Shown here: positions 1 through 8,788 of the stretch, one piece after another | Layout of the letters: every line of letters starts with the position of its first letter | Position numbering within the stretch: position 1 is the first letter of the stretch | Translations under genes and position numbers: made by a program | NCBI RefSeq assembly: GCF_026683955.1 | Contig: NZ_CP113343.1 | Span: 62,001-126,000 of the forward strand | Reading direction: 5' to 3' | Source: Arthrobacter sp. MMS18-M83 | GTDB lineage: Bacteria > Actinomycetota > Actinomycetes > Actinomycetales > Micrococcaceae | DNA length: 64,000 nucleotides | The notes under the pieces: generated by a model | What the model was told of the DNA's origin: nothing | Databases searched by the model: none | The model's input: only the letters and a program-made list of their open reading frames with translations

Positions 1-328
1 AGAATTCCAGGTATTGCTCGGCGGATGGGGGCGGCTGTGCTCCGATGTCGATTCCGTGTGTGCCCTTGATATGATCGCGTAGCTGCTGCGCCACGTCGGA
101 CGGATCGTCGACTTGGTTCTGGAAGGACCGCTCGATCGAGTCGGCCTCCTGATACGTGGTGACCACGTCCCCCATGGGTGTCGTCATTTGGTAGACCCTG
201 ACAAGACTCAGGCCGCCGTTGGCGAGAAAGCCCTGCAGTCCGGGATGCCCGGTCAGACGAGCGCCGATCTCGGCCGGCATCGCTTCCTTGCCGGGTAGGA
301 CGGGGGCGGGAAATGCTATCGAACCCAT
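1..328 (-). CDS. Hypothetical protein, C-terminus cut by window edge
   Basis: The open frame runs from an ATG at 328 off the left edge, giving 109 codons. A strong ribosome site (GGAGGT, 336-341) lies 7 nt before the ATG and fixes the start. The visible protein is soluble, without signal peptide or membrane segment, and begins MGSIAFPAPVLPGKE. The order of short segments (an early glycine-rich turn, then a stretch containing VRVYQMTTPMGD) is loosely like small dimeric alpha-beta barrel proteins, but I do not recognise a family and assign no function. It faces away from the rest of the window and its operon partners, if any, lie outside. Confidence 0.6.
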   Translation of the reverse strand, partial: MGSIAFPAPVLPGKEAMPAEIGARLTGHPGLQGFLANGGLSLVRVYQMTTPMGDVVTTYQEADSIERSFQNQVDDPSDVAQQLRDHIKGTHGIDIGAQPPPSAEQYLEF

Positions 329-881
329 CGTTCTTACCTCCTGTTCTTGAATCCATCGGTCGCTGTCGAATACTTCTGGTGAAGGCCTAGATACCCCGTG
401 GGGAGGAAACTACGCACTCTAGTATTCGCATTGTGGCGGGAGCCGCCGATGCTTTCAATACCTGCCCCGTTTTGGAGTGAGAAGTGTTGCAAGGAGAACA
501 CTGTTCCGTATGCCGGTCCCCCACCGCGACAACCCGGTGACGGGGTCTGCCCCGTGCACGCGTGGAACTACATTGAGATCCTCCGCAGCGCCCGGATTGC
601 GCTGGTGGGTCGGCCCCCGCCAAAACCATCACCTGCCGATTGGCTGACGGCATGACCGGCGCGTCGACCGTCCTGAAGCGGCCGAGACGACGGAATCTGC
701 GCTGCACTTCTTGGCTTGCGGGTGCAACCTGGAATGCCGACGCTTCCTCGGGTCCATAGGAACTTAACCACCGTCGCCAGTCAACCGGTAGTCCCGCCAC
801 AAGCAGGAGGAGAGCTGTCCGGTTCGGGGACCCTCTACGGGTCAGTCCGCACTAGCAGCCGGGCATCCTGATTGCGGGCCT
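329..881. other. Intergenic region without a supported gene
   Basis: Apart from the ribosome site of the leftmost gene at 336-341, I see no convincing gene here. The open frames on both strands are rich in Arg, Ser and Pro, lack ribosome sites and resemble chance frames in GC-rich DNA. The promoter of the leftward gene should lie within the first 100 bases of this gap, but I could not identify clear -35/-10 boxes. Confidence 0.5.
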
Positions 882-1085
882 TTACTTGCGGGGCGTAACG
901 AACGGGACAGCGCTTGCAGCTAGGGACAGCATGCAACCCGTGAAAGCCAGGCTTATTAGCGCGATCCGCTGGGAACCCAGCGGCTTGCCTTTCTGACGCG
1001 GGTGGCGCGACTCGAAGATGGCGTAGGGGAAAGTCATCACTAGGCCGATCAGCATGAGCGTTAGAACTGCTAGCGGGCTAATCAT
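882..1085 (-). CDS. Small membrane protein of unknown function
   Basis: This 67-residue frame starts with ATG at 1085. It encodes two hydrophobic helices, roughly residues 4-24 and 42-62, separated by a basic loop (RHPRQKGK). That is the pattern of a two-helix inner-membrane protein with the loop on the cytoplasmic side. No clear Shine-Dalgarno sequence precedes the ATG and no family is recognised. The amphipathic arrangement and sensible composition set it apart from the Arg/Pro-rich chance frames around it, so I report it with moderate confidence. It stands alone, with about 590 bases of non-coding sequence before the next gene. Confidence 0.4.
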   Translation of the reverse strand: MISPLAVLTLMLIGLVMTFPYAIFESRHPRQKGKPLGSQRIALISLAFTGCMLSLAASAVPFVTPRK

Positions 1086-1671
1086 GAGGACTCGTTCCGT
1101 TGACCCAGTCCCTGCCGCTGAACTGGGGCAGTATCGACTCTAGGGGCGCTTCGGGCGCATGTCTACGTTCTTTCGTGTCCACTTTCCCTAGACACACGCG
1201 CGCTGAATCGGCCAACATTCGGCGCGGAGCGATGCTGCGGCATCATTCGTCTCTTCCGGCTGTCCCTAGGCATGCCGATGAGCGATGAGATTGAGGGCGG
1301 CCTGAGGGGGCCCGAGGCGGCCCGAGATGGTTCCGCTCAACGCCGCCCAGGTCCACATTGTGACTCACATCAGGGGAAGCAGCCCGGGTACCCGGCCTTG
1401 AAACTGGCAACCTCTGCACTGTCTAGTGTTCCGTCTGGTAGGAATCCGATCTGCGCGTAACCGCAGGATGTGTTGCTGCCGTCGGTGGTGCTGCCGTGGC
1501 TGTTCGACACGCACAGATCTCCGAAGAGGTTTCCTCGTACGTTTCCGCCGATAGTTTCACAGGCCTTTTGTTCGATCTCCAGGTGTGAGGCTTTTTCTGG
1601 GCTGCCAGTGCCGAGGCTTGGGCGGCCTAGCGACCACCTCGGATGCCGGCCCTCCGTTCGACTCTTTACGA
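1086..1671. other. Intergenic region, nothing recognised
   Basis: This stretch separates the small membrane protein from the 3' end of the secreted Asp-box protein. Overlapping frames exist on both strands, but none has a ribosome site or a recognisable domain. No clear terminator hairpin was found directly after the stop of the downstream gene. Confidence 0.5.
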
Positions 1672-3339
1672 TCAACCACTGGTTCCGTAGAAGGCATCCT
1701 GGCCCGAACCGCAGCGGGTGGTGAAGCAGACGGTGTTGCGCATGTCGGTCCACAGCGCAGCGGTCGCCCCAGACGGCAGATCGGCAATCCCGCTGTAGTC
1801 CCCCATGAAGGTGGTGGGGTGCGGGAAGGCCGCGTTGACCGTAGTGCGGGAGAACCAGCGTTCGCCCTGAGTAGGGTCTGAGAGCGTCGTGCTCACCTGA
1901 TGGGTTGTGAACGACAGCGCGCCTGGCGCGGTCTCGGTGGCTAGCGTGTAGCCGTACTTGTGATTACCGGGGTCATAAGAGCGGTCGAAGTACCCGACCC
2001 GCAGCAGCCCATCCGCCCCGTAGACCGCCCACGGGAAGAACTGGTCGTTCGGCTCGTTGATCGCAACCGGCGCCGACCAGGTGGCCCCGCCGTCGTTGGA
2101 CTGGCTGAGGACCACGTCGGCGTTGGTGACCGCGCTGTAGGGGTCGCTCGGCGCGGGCAGCGTCGAGTTTCGCATGTCCGACCATACAACCGCGAGGTGG
2201 GACGCGTTGGTGGGGTCGGCGACGAGGTTTCCGGCCGAGTTCACCCGGAACTCGCTGTCCTGCAGGGTCTGGCGTCCGTAAAAGGCGATGGGGTAGTCGG
2301 TGAACCCATCGACGAGATCAGCCACCTTGTTGGGGCCGGCCACCAGAGCACCGGTTGACGGACTCACCTTGACGACCAGGTACTGGTCGCGGAATGTGGC
2401 AAAGTTTGACAAGTTCTCGAAGGCGACGTGAATGCTGCCGTCGGCCGCGACAACAGGCACCGAGAACTGGTTCTGATTGCAGGTGTTCGCGGGCGTCGAG
2501 AACGCGCCCACACAGAACGGAGCCGACCCGGAGATCTGCTGCGGCTCGCTCCAGGTGTTCCCGCCGTCGTGCGTCACCGAGTCGAATATCGGCGAGGAGG
2601 TGAAGGTGCCTCTGAGGCCGAGGTTGAACCTTGTCCAGGTGACGATCGCGTTGCCGGTCCCCCAGGCCGCGATGTACTCCTTGTCATTGAAGATCCCGGC
2701 GCTGGTCATGATTCCGCTGCCCGCAGCGACAACCGCGGGCGCTGACCATGCCTGTCCGCCGTTGGAGGAGTGCGAGACAACCACATCCGGATTGGTGCAG
2801 CAGAACTTGCCCTGGCTGGATGTTAGCCCCAGGGTCGCGTAATAGGCCGTGCCGGCCGCGTCGAAGGCGATCGCCGGGTCGCCGGTGCTGCTGTAGCGGT
2901 CCTCGTCCGGGATCGGAGACGTCGTCCAGGTCGCGCCACCGTCGAAGGTGACGTGAGCCCGCGAGTAGCCCGTTTCGTGGACCGTGCCGCCGGGGCTCAC
3001 CGACAGCTGGAAATCGTTCACTCCCCCGATCAGGTTGCGTGGGTTCACCGGGTTGACGGCAATCGTGGTCTCATTGCGAGGGGCGGTGCCTTCGCAATCC
3101 GTGTTCACGTTCACCACCGGCGAACCCGTGGTGGAGCAGATCGGGCTCGGCGGGTTCCGCGTGGTGCCGGGCATCCCGCCCTCCGCGTCCTCGGTCAGCG
3201 GCCCTTGTACGCTGTTCCACGTCAGGTGCGTGGCCGGCGTGCTAGTTGCGGGGGCGGCTTCACCCGGGGCGGTTCCGAGGGACGCGAGTACGAGGCAGCA
3301 GGCTGCAACGGCACTGAGTAATCGGGGCGGGGTGGTCAT
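1672..3339 (-). CDS. Secreted BNR/Asp-box repeat protein (sialidase-fold exo-glycosidase-like)
   Basis: The product is 555 residues. The start is the ATG at 3339, because AGGAGA lies just upstream and the translated N-terminus is then a typical signal peptide (hydrophobic core LLSAVAACCLVLASLG, Ala-rich cleavage region); a longer open frame would bury it. The mature protein carries several Asp-box motifs of the S/N-x-D-G-G-x-T-W type (FDGGATW, HDGGNTW, NDGGATW and a variant SNGGQAW). These mark the turns of a six-bladed beta-propeller as in sialidases and related exo-glycosidases. It is probably exported and acts on glycans or is a propeller-type binding protein; the catalytic Arg triad and nucleophilic Tyr cannot be assigned with confidence from sequence alone. 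No partner gene is nearby. 'Exo-alpha-sialidase' is the usual automatic name and is not proven here. Confidence 0.75.
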   Translation of the reverse strand: MTTPPRLLSAVAACCLVLASLGTAPGEAAPATSTPATHLTWNSVQGPLTEDAEGGMPGTTRNPPSPICSTTGSPVVNVNTDCEGTAPRNETTIAVNPVNPRNLIGGVNDFQLSVSPGGTVHETGYSRAHVTFDGGATWTTSPIPDEDRYSSTGDPAIAFDAAGTAYYATLGLTSSQGKFCCTNPDVVVSHSSNGGQAWSAPAVVAAGSGIMTSAGIFNDKEYIAAWGTGNAIVTWTRFNLGLRGTFTSSPIFDSVTHDGGNTWSEPQQISGSAPFCVGAFSTPANTCNQNQFSVPVVAADGSIHVAFENLSNFATFRDQYLVVKVSPSTGALVAGPNKVADLVDGFTDYPIAFYGRQTLQDSEFRVNSAGNLVADPTNASHLAVVWSDMRNSTLPAPSDPYSAVTNADVVLSQSNDGGATWSAPVAINEPNDQFFPWAVYGADGLLRVGYFDRSYDPGNHKYGYTLATETAPGALSFTTHQVSTTLSDPTQGERWFSRTTVNAAFPHPTTFMGDYSGIADLPSGATAALWTDMRNTVCFTTRCGSGQDAFYGTSG

Positions 3340-3977
3340 CGGGTTCTCCTGACAGGAGTGCGGGGCCGTGTGGCCCGCACCGGGCGGGGCTGTACCGAGA
3401 CCAGGTCCCATGCTACGGGGCATCCGTTATGTGAGCACGAGTAGCCGATACCCGAATTCGAAGGGGTGGTCCACTCGGAAACACACTAGCCAGACGACGC
3501 TGGGGATCCCCGTTTACGGCGAATCCCGGGCGGCTCCCGGGATGAACGAAAGCCGCTGCCTGGAGCAGCTGGTTCCTGTCCGTGACCGGCGCTGCCTTCC
3601 GTGAGTAGAAGGCCTGTTTGGAGAAGCCCAGCACCCGGAACTCCCGGAACTCCAATAGTTTCCTGCGAACGTCACACAACTCCCGGGTCATGCTGCGCCG
3701 CAACAACCCAGCCATGAATAGCCGGAAGAATCTTCGCCGTTTGTCGTTCTGATGCTCGATCATCGCTGGGCGGGTCCTCCGCGCAACCAGGGCGCCACGC
3801 GCCGGCCCCGATCCAAAACTTCGCTCGGCGCTCCGCTTATTTCCTCGCGAACTTTTGGAGCGTTGCCGGTTCCCCAAGTTGCACTCCGACCCCTCATGCC
3901 CAGCAGCGGTCCCCGTATCAAAACGACGCCGAAAGACTAACGCCCGTGGCCGACGCCGCCTCTGAGGGAGAAAGATC
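3340..3977. other. Intergenic region containing an IS3-type scrap
   Basis: About 640 bases lie between the start of the secreted protein and the DUF4192-type gene. The only recognisable content is a short stretch of IS3-type transposase similarity on the minus strand (separate entry). The remainder shows no gene or RNA that I can support. Confidence 0.45.
3480..3680 (-). pseudogene. IS3-family transposase (OrfB) remnant
   Basis: On the minus strand, a short segment reads VLGFSKQAFYSRKAAPVTDRN. This matches the conserved start of IS3-family OrfB integrases (typically '..LGFSKQAFYxW..NPVSxRD..'). Downstream, the expected HxDDPxFGYR region is only vaguely present (HPGSRPGFAVNGD), the rest of OrfB with its DDE residues is absent, and no OrfA is present. 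It is therefore a decayed fragment, limits approximate. It shows that this intergenic region has been hit by insertion sequences. Confidence 0.4.
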
Positions 3978-4997
3978 ATGGAAACGCTCACCATCAAGAC
4001 CCCTGCCGATGTCCTCAGTTTCATCGGCCACACCCTGGGCTTCTGGCCGCAGGAAAGCCTTGTGTGCATCACCTTGTACACCAATCACATCGGCGTAACG
4101 CTCCGCGTAGACCTTCCCAAACACGACGGCGGGGAACGGGCCCTATGCGCGAACAGTCGCCAGCTACCTAGCGAACGACACCAACGCCACCAGCGCCCTG
4201 TTTGCCGCCTACACCTCGACCGCTCCGGCCAGGACAAACCATACGCAACCATGATCGCTGCCCTGACCGGGGCGCTAGCCGAGCGACACATCACCATCCG
4301 GGACGGCCTCCTAATCGGCGAAGAGACAGTCTCGCAGTACGACGGCGAGCCCAACCCGAACTGCGCACTGCCCCTGTCGATGGTCGACTCCAGTGAAATC
4401 AACGCCGAGCTCGTGTACCGCGGGAGCTCGGTCGCACGAACCGGCCGAATCACTTTGCCGCCGTCAAACAAGGAGGCGACGTTTCATGCCGTCGAGGATC
4501 GCGTCAAAACAATCGAACAATCCCGTGACCACGGCGCGATCGAAAAGGCGCGAACGCTCTGGGCTGGGATCCTTGAGGCCAAAACCTACCCGAGCGACGA
4601 TCAGACGATTGCGTTGATCGCGAACTTGCAGTTCGCCGCCATCCGCGACCAGCTGATGGCTGACATCCCCGGCGTCGACGGTCCCATGGAAAAGATCCTT
4701 CTGGCCCAAACTCCCGGCAAGCCGCAGTGGGCCCGCGTCGAATGGGCGCAGCAAATCCTCCTCCACGCCTACACGCTGAGCAGCACACGTTGGACAGGGG
4801 CCCAGAGGGAACCCCAGGTGGCAACCAAGAACATTTCCCCGAACCCAGCATTGCCGCGGCATGGGCACCGAAACCCTTCGGTTCTAACGCGACTGCAGGA
4901 TGCTCCCGTTTACGAAAATCGCCGCCAATGGACCACAATTTCGCCGGAATCCGTCGCGTGGCCCCGGAGCGTCGCCGGGGCCACGCGTCATGCCTGA
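3978..4997 (+). pseudogene. DUF4192-family protein gene, frame-scrambled
   Basis: The ATG at 3978 follows GAGGGAGAAAG and opens a product with the DUF4192 start (TPADVLSFIGHTLGFWPQESLVCITL) and middle (ALAERHITIRDGLLIGEETVSQYDG). Between about 4136 and 4215 the reading frame gives an implausible Arg/Gln/His-rich segment. The +1 frame over the same bases reads YARTVASYLANDTNATSALFAAYTS, which fits the family. Two compensating single-base shifts therefore seem to have scrambled about 27 codons. After LLHAYTLSS, near 4775, the expected C-terminal helical region is also replaced by unrelated sequence. DUF4192 proteins are of unknown function and occur on actinobacterial chromosomes and plasmids. 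The gene is probably non-functional unless the frame breaks are base-calling errors. Confidence 0.6.
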
Positions 4998-5388
4998 CTC
5001 AGATCCGTGACATCCTCGCGGTGCGTGCTCAGAGAGAACCCCGGGCACCCACGTCCAGGATCTGATTTTCGGACAGCCAGGCCGACCACGAGACGCTTGG
5101 CTGGCGATCAGGGCACGGGAATCGGCGAATCGCGGAAATACCGGCACCGAGGGCAGTACCTGACCCCCGGATCCGTGCCCGCGTTGCCACGGCCCGCACG
5201 TTCCCTGGTGAAATCACCTCCATCCGGCGGGCTTCGTGCGCGGTCCGGAAAGCATTGTTTGTTTGGCCAGAAGACGGTTCCGTCGCAGCTGTGGACGTGC
5301 TTGGAGTTTGGTTTGGCGGTTGACAGAGCAGAAAGGGGACTGTTTAGCTTGCCGCTTAAGACCGCCGCCATGGAAGGAGTGGTGCTGC
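4998..5388. other. Intergenic region upstream of the ergothioneine operon
   Basis: No gene is supported in this stretch. Its right end holds the probable promoter and ribosome site of egtA. The left part is GC-rich and contains the unmatched 3' continuation of the DUF4192 remnant. Confidence 0.5.
5320..5349 (+). promoter_or_regulatory. Probable vegetative-type promoter of egtABCD
   Basis: A perfect -35 hexamer TTGACA (5320-5325) is followed after 17-18 bases by TTTAGC/TTAGCT (5343-5349) as a weak -10 box. It lies 40 bases before the egtA ATG at 5389, which has GGAAGGAG at 5372-5379. Position and match suggest the operon promoter; this is inferred, not measured. Confidence 0.4.
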
Positions 5389-6621
5389 ATGATTTCTGTT
5401 TTGCAGCCCGGGAGTGACATGGGTCCGCTCTCCGAGTCAGACGCTGAGGTGTATGTAGCCTCGGTGTGCTTCAAGACCGGGCCGCCGGGTGCTGCCGGGG
5501 TGGAGGTCGAGCGCCTGGTCCACGATGCCGCGAACCCGCGGCTCCCCGTGCCGGTTGCACGGGTCAGGGGCGCCATGACGGCATCGGAGGAACCGTTGCC
5601 TGGCGGAGGGGCGATCACCTTTGAGCCGGGCGGTCAGCTGGAAATCAGCTCCGCCTGCGCGGCTGATCTTCCGGCTCTCATCACCGCGACCCGCGCAGAC
5701 CTTGCCGCCGTTGAGGGTCTGCTGACGGAGGCGGGCCTTCGCTTCGGCGCGGTGGCGCTGGACCCCAGTCGGCCTCCTGTGCGGTCATTGGATCATCCAC
5801 GGTACGCCGCCATGGAGCACCATTTCGACCGCCTTGGCCCTGCCGGGCGAACGATGATGTGTTCCACGGCTTCCCTGCAAGTTTCCCTAAACGCCGGATT
5901 CGACGGCCCCGGCTCCACCGGTGCAACCCAACGATGGATTCGCCTGCACAATCTCCTGCCGGTTCTCGTTGCCATGTTCGCCAATTCCCCGTTCCTTCAC
6001 GGCGTCCCCAGCGGCTGGCACAGCAACCGTCAGCGAATCTGGCTGGCCACGGACCCGACCCGGACCGCCGTGGTCCCCCGCGCCGCGGACCCCCGACAGG
6101 CCTGGGCACGCTACGCGCTCGACGCACTGGTGCTCTGCATTCCCTCGGAGACGGCTTCCTGGAACGCCCCGCGCGGGCTGACGATGCGCAACTGGCTGCG
6201 CGGGGAAGGCCCCCGGCCCGCGACACTGGATGACCTGAGATACCACCTGACAACCCTGTTCCCGCCTGTCCGGCCACGGGGGTTCCTGGAGATCCGGGTG
6301 ATCGACGCACAGGCAGGCAGCGAATGGGAGACGGTCACCGCCATAGTAACCGCGCTCATGGACGATGAACGGGCAGCCGACCTCGCCGAAGAGGCCTGCG
6401 CCCCGCTTGCTTCCCTGACCGATCCGATCAGGACGGCCGCCCGTGACGCGCTGGCGGATCCCGTGCTCGCCTCGGCAGCCCTCGGCTGCGCCGAGGCCGC
6501 TCTGATGGCATTGCCCCGTTTAGGAGCTGACGCCGCCGCGAGAAGCCGGGCGGAAGGTTTCGTTGACCGTTATACGGCGCGGGGCCTATGCCCTGCGGAC
6601 GACCGGCTGGACCGGTGGTAA
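5389..6621 (+). CDS. egtA: EgtA, glutamate-cysteine ligase of ergothioneine synthesis
   Basis: This 410-residue protein belongs to the GCS2-type glutamate-cysteine ligases. In ergothioneine synthesis it makes gamma-glutamylcysteine, the sulfur donor used by EgtB. The ATG at 5389 (MISVLQPG) is chosen because GGAAGGAG sits 9 bases upstream and the longer frame has an Arg/Cys-rich, unconserved start. Family-like features are the segment MEHHFDRLGPAGRTMMCSTA (about residue 140), the NSPF / RIWLATDP region and the late RPRGFLEIRVIDAQ block typical of GCS2 enzymes. It is the first gene of egtABCD. EgtB begins 49 bases after the stop. The operon context makes the assignment firm even though activity cannot be read from sequence. 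Confidence 0.9.
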   Translation: MISVLQPGSDMGPLSESDAEVYVASVCFKTGPPGAAGVEVERLVHDAANPRLPVPVARVRGAMTASEEPLPGGGAITFEPGGQLEISSACAADLPALITATRADLAAVEGLLTEAGLRFGAVALDPSRPPVRSLDHPRYAAMEHHFDRLGPAGRTMMCSTASLQVSLNAGFDGPGSTGATQRWIRLHNLLPVLVAMFANSPFLHGVPSGWHSNRQRIWLATDPTRTAVVPRAADPRQAWARYALDALVLCIPSETASWNAPRGLTMRNWLRGEGPRPATLDDLRYHLTTLFPPVRPRGFLEIRVIDAQAGSEWETVTAIVTALMDDERAADLAEEACAPLASLTDPIRTAARDALADPVLASAALGCAEAALMALPRLGADAAARSRAEGFVDRYTARGLCPADDRLDRW

Positions 6622-6670
6622 AGAACCGACAGCTATTTTGGTTCGGCAGAATGTGAGAAGGGTCCCGAAA

Positions 6671-8020
6671 ATGCCAGATAACTTTCCCGGATCAGATATG
6701 GGTCCGGAAACTCTCAGGGCTTTCATCGCCGACGGGCTGGAAAGGGCCCGGAAACGGACACACGCGTTGACGGCCTGCGACGAGGAAGACCTGCTGAAGC
6801 AGCATTCACCACTGATGTCACCGTTGGTCTGGGATCTAGCGCATGTCGGCAGCCAAGAGGAAATCTGGCTGGTTCGCGACGTCGGCAAAATGGAGCCAGT
6901 GCGGTGCGACATCGACCAGATGTACGACGCGTTCGAGCACCCGCGCAGCGCCCGGCCCTCGCTACCGCTGCTCTCGCCCGAGGAGTCCCGGAAGTACCTC
7001 GCCCAAGTGCGAGCCAAAGCACTGGACATCCTGGACCGGACCCCTTTGGAAGGCCCGCCGCTGCTGGATCGGGGCTTCGCATTCGGCATGATCATCCAGC
7101 ACGAGCAACAGCACGACGAGACGATGCTGGCCACGCACCAGCTCCGCGTCGGCGTGCCGGTCCTGCAGGCCCGGACCTTGCCGGTCGACGTCCTGCCCCC
7201 GGACCGGCACTCGCTCACGAAAGAAGTGCTGATTCCTGCCGGGCCGTTCATGATGGGGACCTCGGTGGAGCCGTGGGCCTTGGACAACGAACGCCCCGCC
7301 CATGAAGTCCACGTGCCGGGCTACTGGATCGACACCGTTCCGGTGACCAACGGCGCTTTCCGGTCCTTCATCGGCGACGGCGGCTACAGGAACCCTCGCT
7401 GGTGGACGGCCCAAGGATGGACTCACGTCAAGGAATCCGGGTTGGTGGCCCCCAAATACTGGGAACGCGACGGTGACCAGTGGATCAGGACCAGGTTCGG
7501 CGTCGTTGAACCGGTGCCGGAGGACGAGCCGGTGCAGCACGTGTGCTGGTTTGAAGCGGACGCCTACGCCCGCTGGGCGGGGCGCCGGCTTCCGACCGAG
7601 GCTGAGTGGGAAAAAGCCGCGCGTCATGATCCCCAGTCGGGGCGTTCGCTCCGCTACCCCTGGGGCGACGAAGATCCTTCACCCCATCACGCGAACCTTG
7701 GCGGATCGGCCCTTCGGCCCTCCCCCGCCGGTTCCTATCCGTGCGGAGCCTCACCGCTGGGCGTGCGCCAGCTCATCGGTGATGTCTGGGAATGGGTCTC
7801 CAATGACTTCCGCGGGTACCCCGGATTCAACGCCTTCCCGTATCAGGAATACAGTGAAGTGTTTTTCGGCTCTGACTACAAAGTGCTGCGCGGGGGGTCC
7901 TGGGCTGTGGACCCGGCCGCGTGCCGTGGGACATTCCGGAACTGGGACTACCCGATCCGGCGGCAGATCTTTTCCGGGTTCCGCACAGCCCGTGACGCCG
8001 CACCGGACGAGGTGCGTTAG
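6671..8020 (+). CDS. egtB: EgtB, iron-dependent sulfoxide synthase
   Basis: The product is 449 residues. EgtB joins gamma-glutamylcysteine to hercynine using O2 and a non-heme iron. The N-terminal DinB-like domain carries the iron ligands as seen in the family: one His in DLAHVGSQEE and two in HEQQHDE (near residue 140). The C-terminal half is a formylglycine-generating-enzyme-like sulfatase-modifying domain (PAGPFMMGT, RLPTEAEWEKAARHD, GDVWEWVSNDF, VLRGGSWAV, SGFRTARD). The ATG at 6671 follows GAGAAGGG and gives an N-terminus of normal length. The stop is three bases before the EgtC start, so the two are probably translated together. Confidence 0.93.
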   Translation: MPDNFPGSDMGPETLRAFIADGLERARKRTHALTACDEEDLLKQHSPLMSPLVWDLAHVGSQEEIWLVRDVGKMEPVRCDIDQMYDAFEHPRSARPSLPLLSPEESRKYLAQVRAKALDILDRTPLEGPPLLDRGFAFGMIIQHEQQHDETMLATHQLRVGVPVLQARTLPVDVLPPDRHSLTKEVLIPAGPFMMGTSVEPWALDNERPAHEVHVPGYWIDTVPVTNGAFRSFIGDGGYRNPRWWTAQGWTHVKESGLVAPKYWERDGDQWIRTRFGVVEPVPEDEPVQHVCWFEADAYARWAGRRLPTEAEWEKAARHDPQSGRSLRYPWGDEDPSPHHANLGGSALRPSPAGSYPCGASPLGVRQLIGDVWEWVSNDFRGYPGFNAFPYQEYSEVFFGSDYKVLRGGSWAVDPAACRGTFRNWDYPIRRQIFSGFRTARDAAPDEVR

Positions 8021-8023
8021 CCC

Positions 8024-8788
8024 GTGTGCCGCCACCTTGCCTACATCGGGTCCCCGGTGTCACTGGCGGATCTGCTGCTCACCCCCGGCCATGGGCTGTT
8101 GACGCAGTCCTGGGCGCCCAGGCATCAGCGGCACGGGACCGTGAACGCCGATGGTTTCGGCGTCGGATGGTACGCCCCGGGCGACCCTTTGCCTGCCCGC
8201 TACCGGCGCGCCATACCGATCTGGGCGGACAGGTCCTTCGCCGACGTCGCCAGGGTTACCTCCAGCCGGGCCGTTCTCGCGGCCGTCCGGTCCGCGACAC
8301 CAGGGATGACACAGGAGGAGTCAGCTGCTGCGCCGTATGCGCACGGACCCTGGCTATTCAGCCACAACGGACGCATCGAGGGCTGGCCGGGCGCGTTGGA
8401 AGGCCTGGCCGCGTCGCTTCCGACCGCGCGTCTGCTGGCACTCGAAGCCCAGGTCGACTCCGCCCTCCTCTGGGCATTCGTCCTGGAACAGCTCGACGCC
8501 GGAGACACCGCCGGGGAGGCGCTCACGCACGTCGTCAGCAACGTCGCCGCCGCCAGCGGGGCCCGGCTGAATTTTCTGCTCACCGACGGCACGCACATCG
8601 CGGCCACGGCCGCCGGGGACACCCTTTTCTGGAGAACAGGCCCCGGAAGTGTCGTGGTGGCCAGCGAACCCTTCGACGACGGCCCCGGCTGGCATGAGGT
8701 GCCGGAGAACTGCCTTCTGACCGCTACCGCCGGCCGCGTCGACGTACGTCCGATTCCGAACCTCACGAAGGAACAGGTGGCCCCATGA
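8024..8788 (+). CDS. egtC: EgtC, class II amidohydrolase removing the glutamyl group
   Basis: The product is 254 residues. EgtC hydrolyses the gamma-glutamyl group from the hercynyl-gamma-glutamylcysteine sulfoxide made by EgtB. The start is a GTG at 8024, which places Cys at position 2 (MCRHLAYIG), the N-terminal nucleophile of class II glutamine-amidotransferase-like hydrolases after Met removal. Other class II features are visible: NADGFGVGWY, RSATPGMTQEESAAAPYAHG and FSHNGRIEG. It begins 3 bases after the egtB stop, and its own stop overlaps the egtD start by 4 bases (ATGA at 8785), a sign of tight translational coupling. Confidence 0.92.
   Translation: MCRHLAYIGSPVSLADLLLTPGHGLLTQSWAPRHQRHGTVNADGFGVGWYAPGDPLPARYRRAIPIWADRSFADVARVTSSRAVLAAVRSATPGMTQEESAAAPYAHGPWLFSHNGRIEGWPGALEGLAASLPTARLLALEAQVDSALLWAFVLEQLDAGDTAGEALTHVVSNVAAASGARLNFLLTDGTHIAATAAGDTLFWRTGPGSVVVASEPFDDGPGWHEVPENCLLTATAGRVDVRPIPNLTKEQVAP

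Noticed and set aside
387..800. 137-codon minus-strand frame
   Set aside because: No ribosome site, no recognisable domain and chance-like composition.
3413..4084. 223-codon minus frame as a whole gene
   Set aside because: Only the central IS3-like stretch makes sense; the ends overlap other features and lack a start signal.
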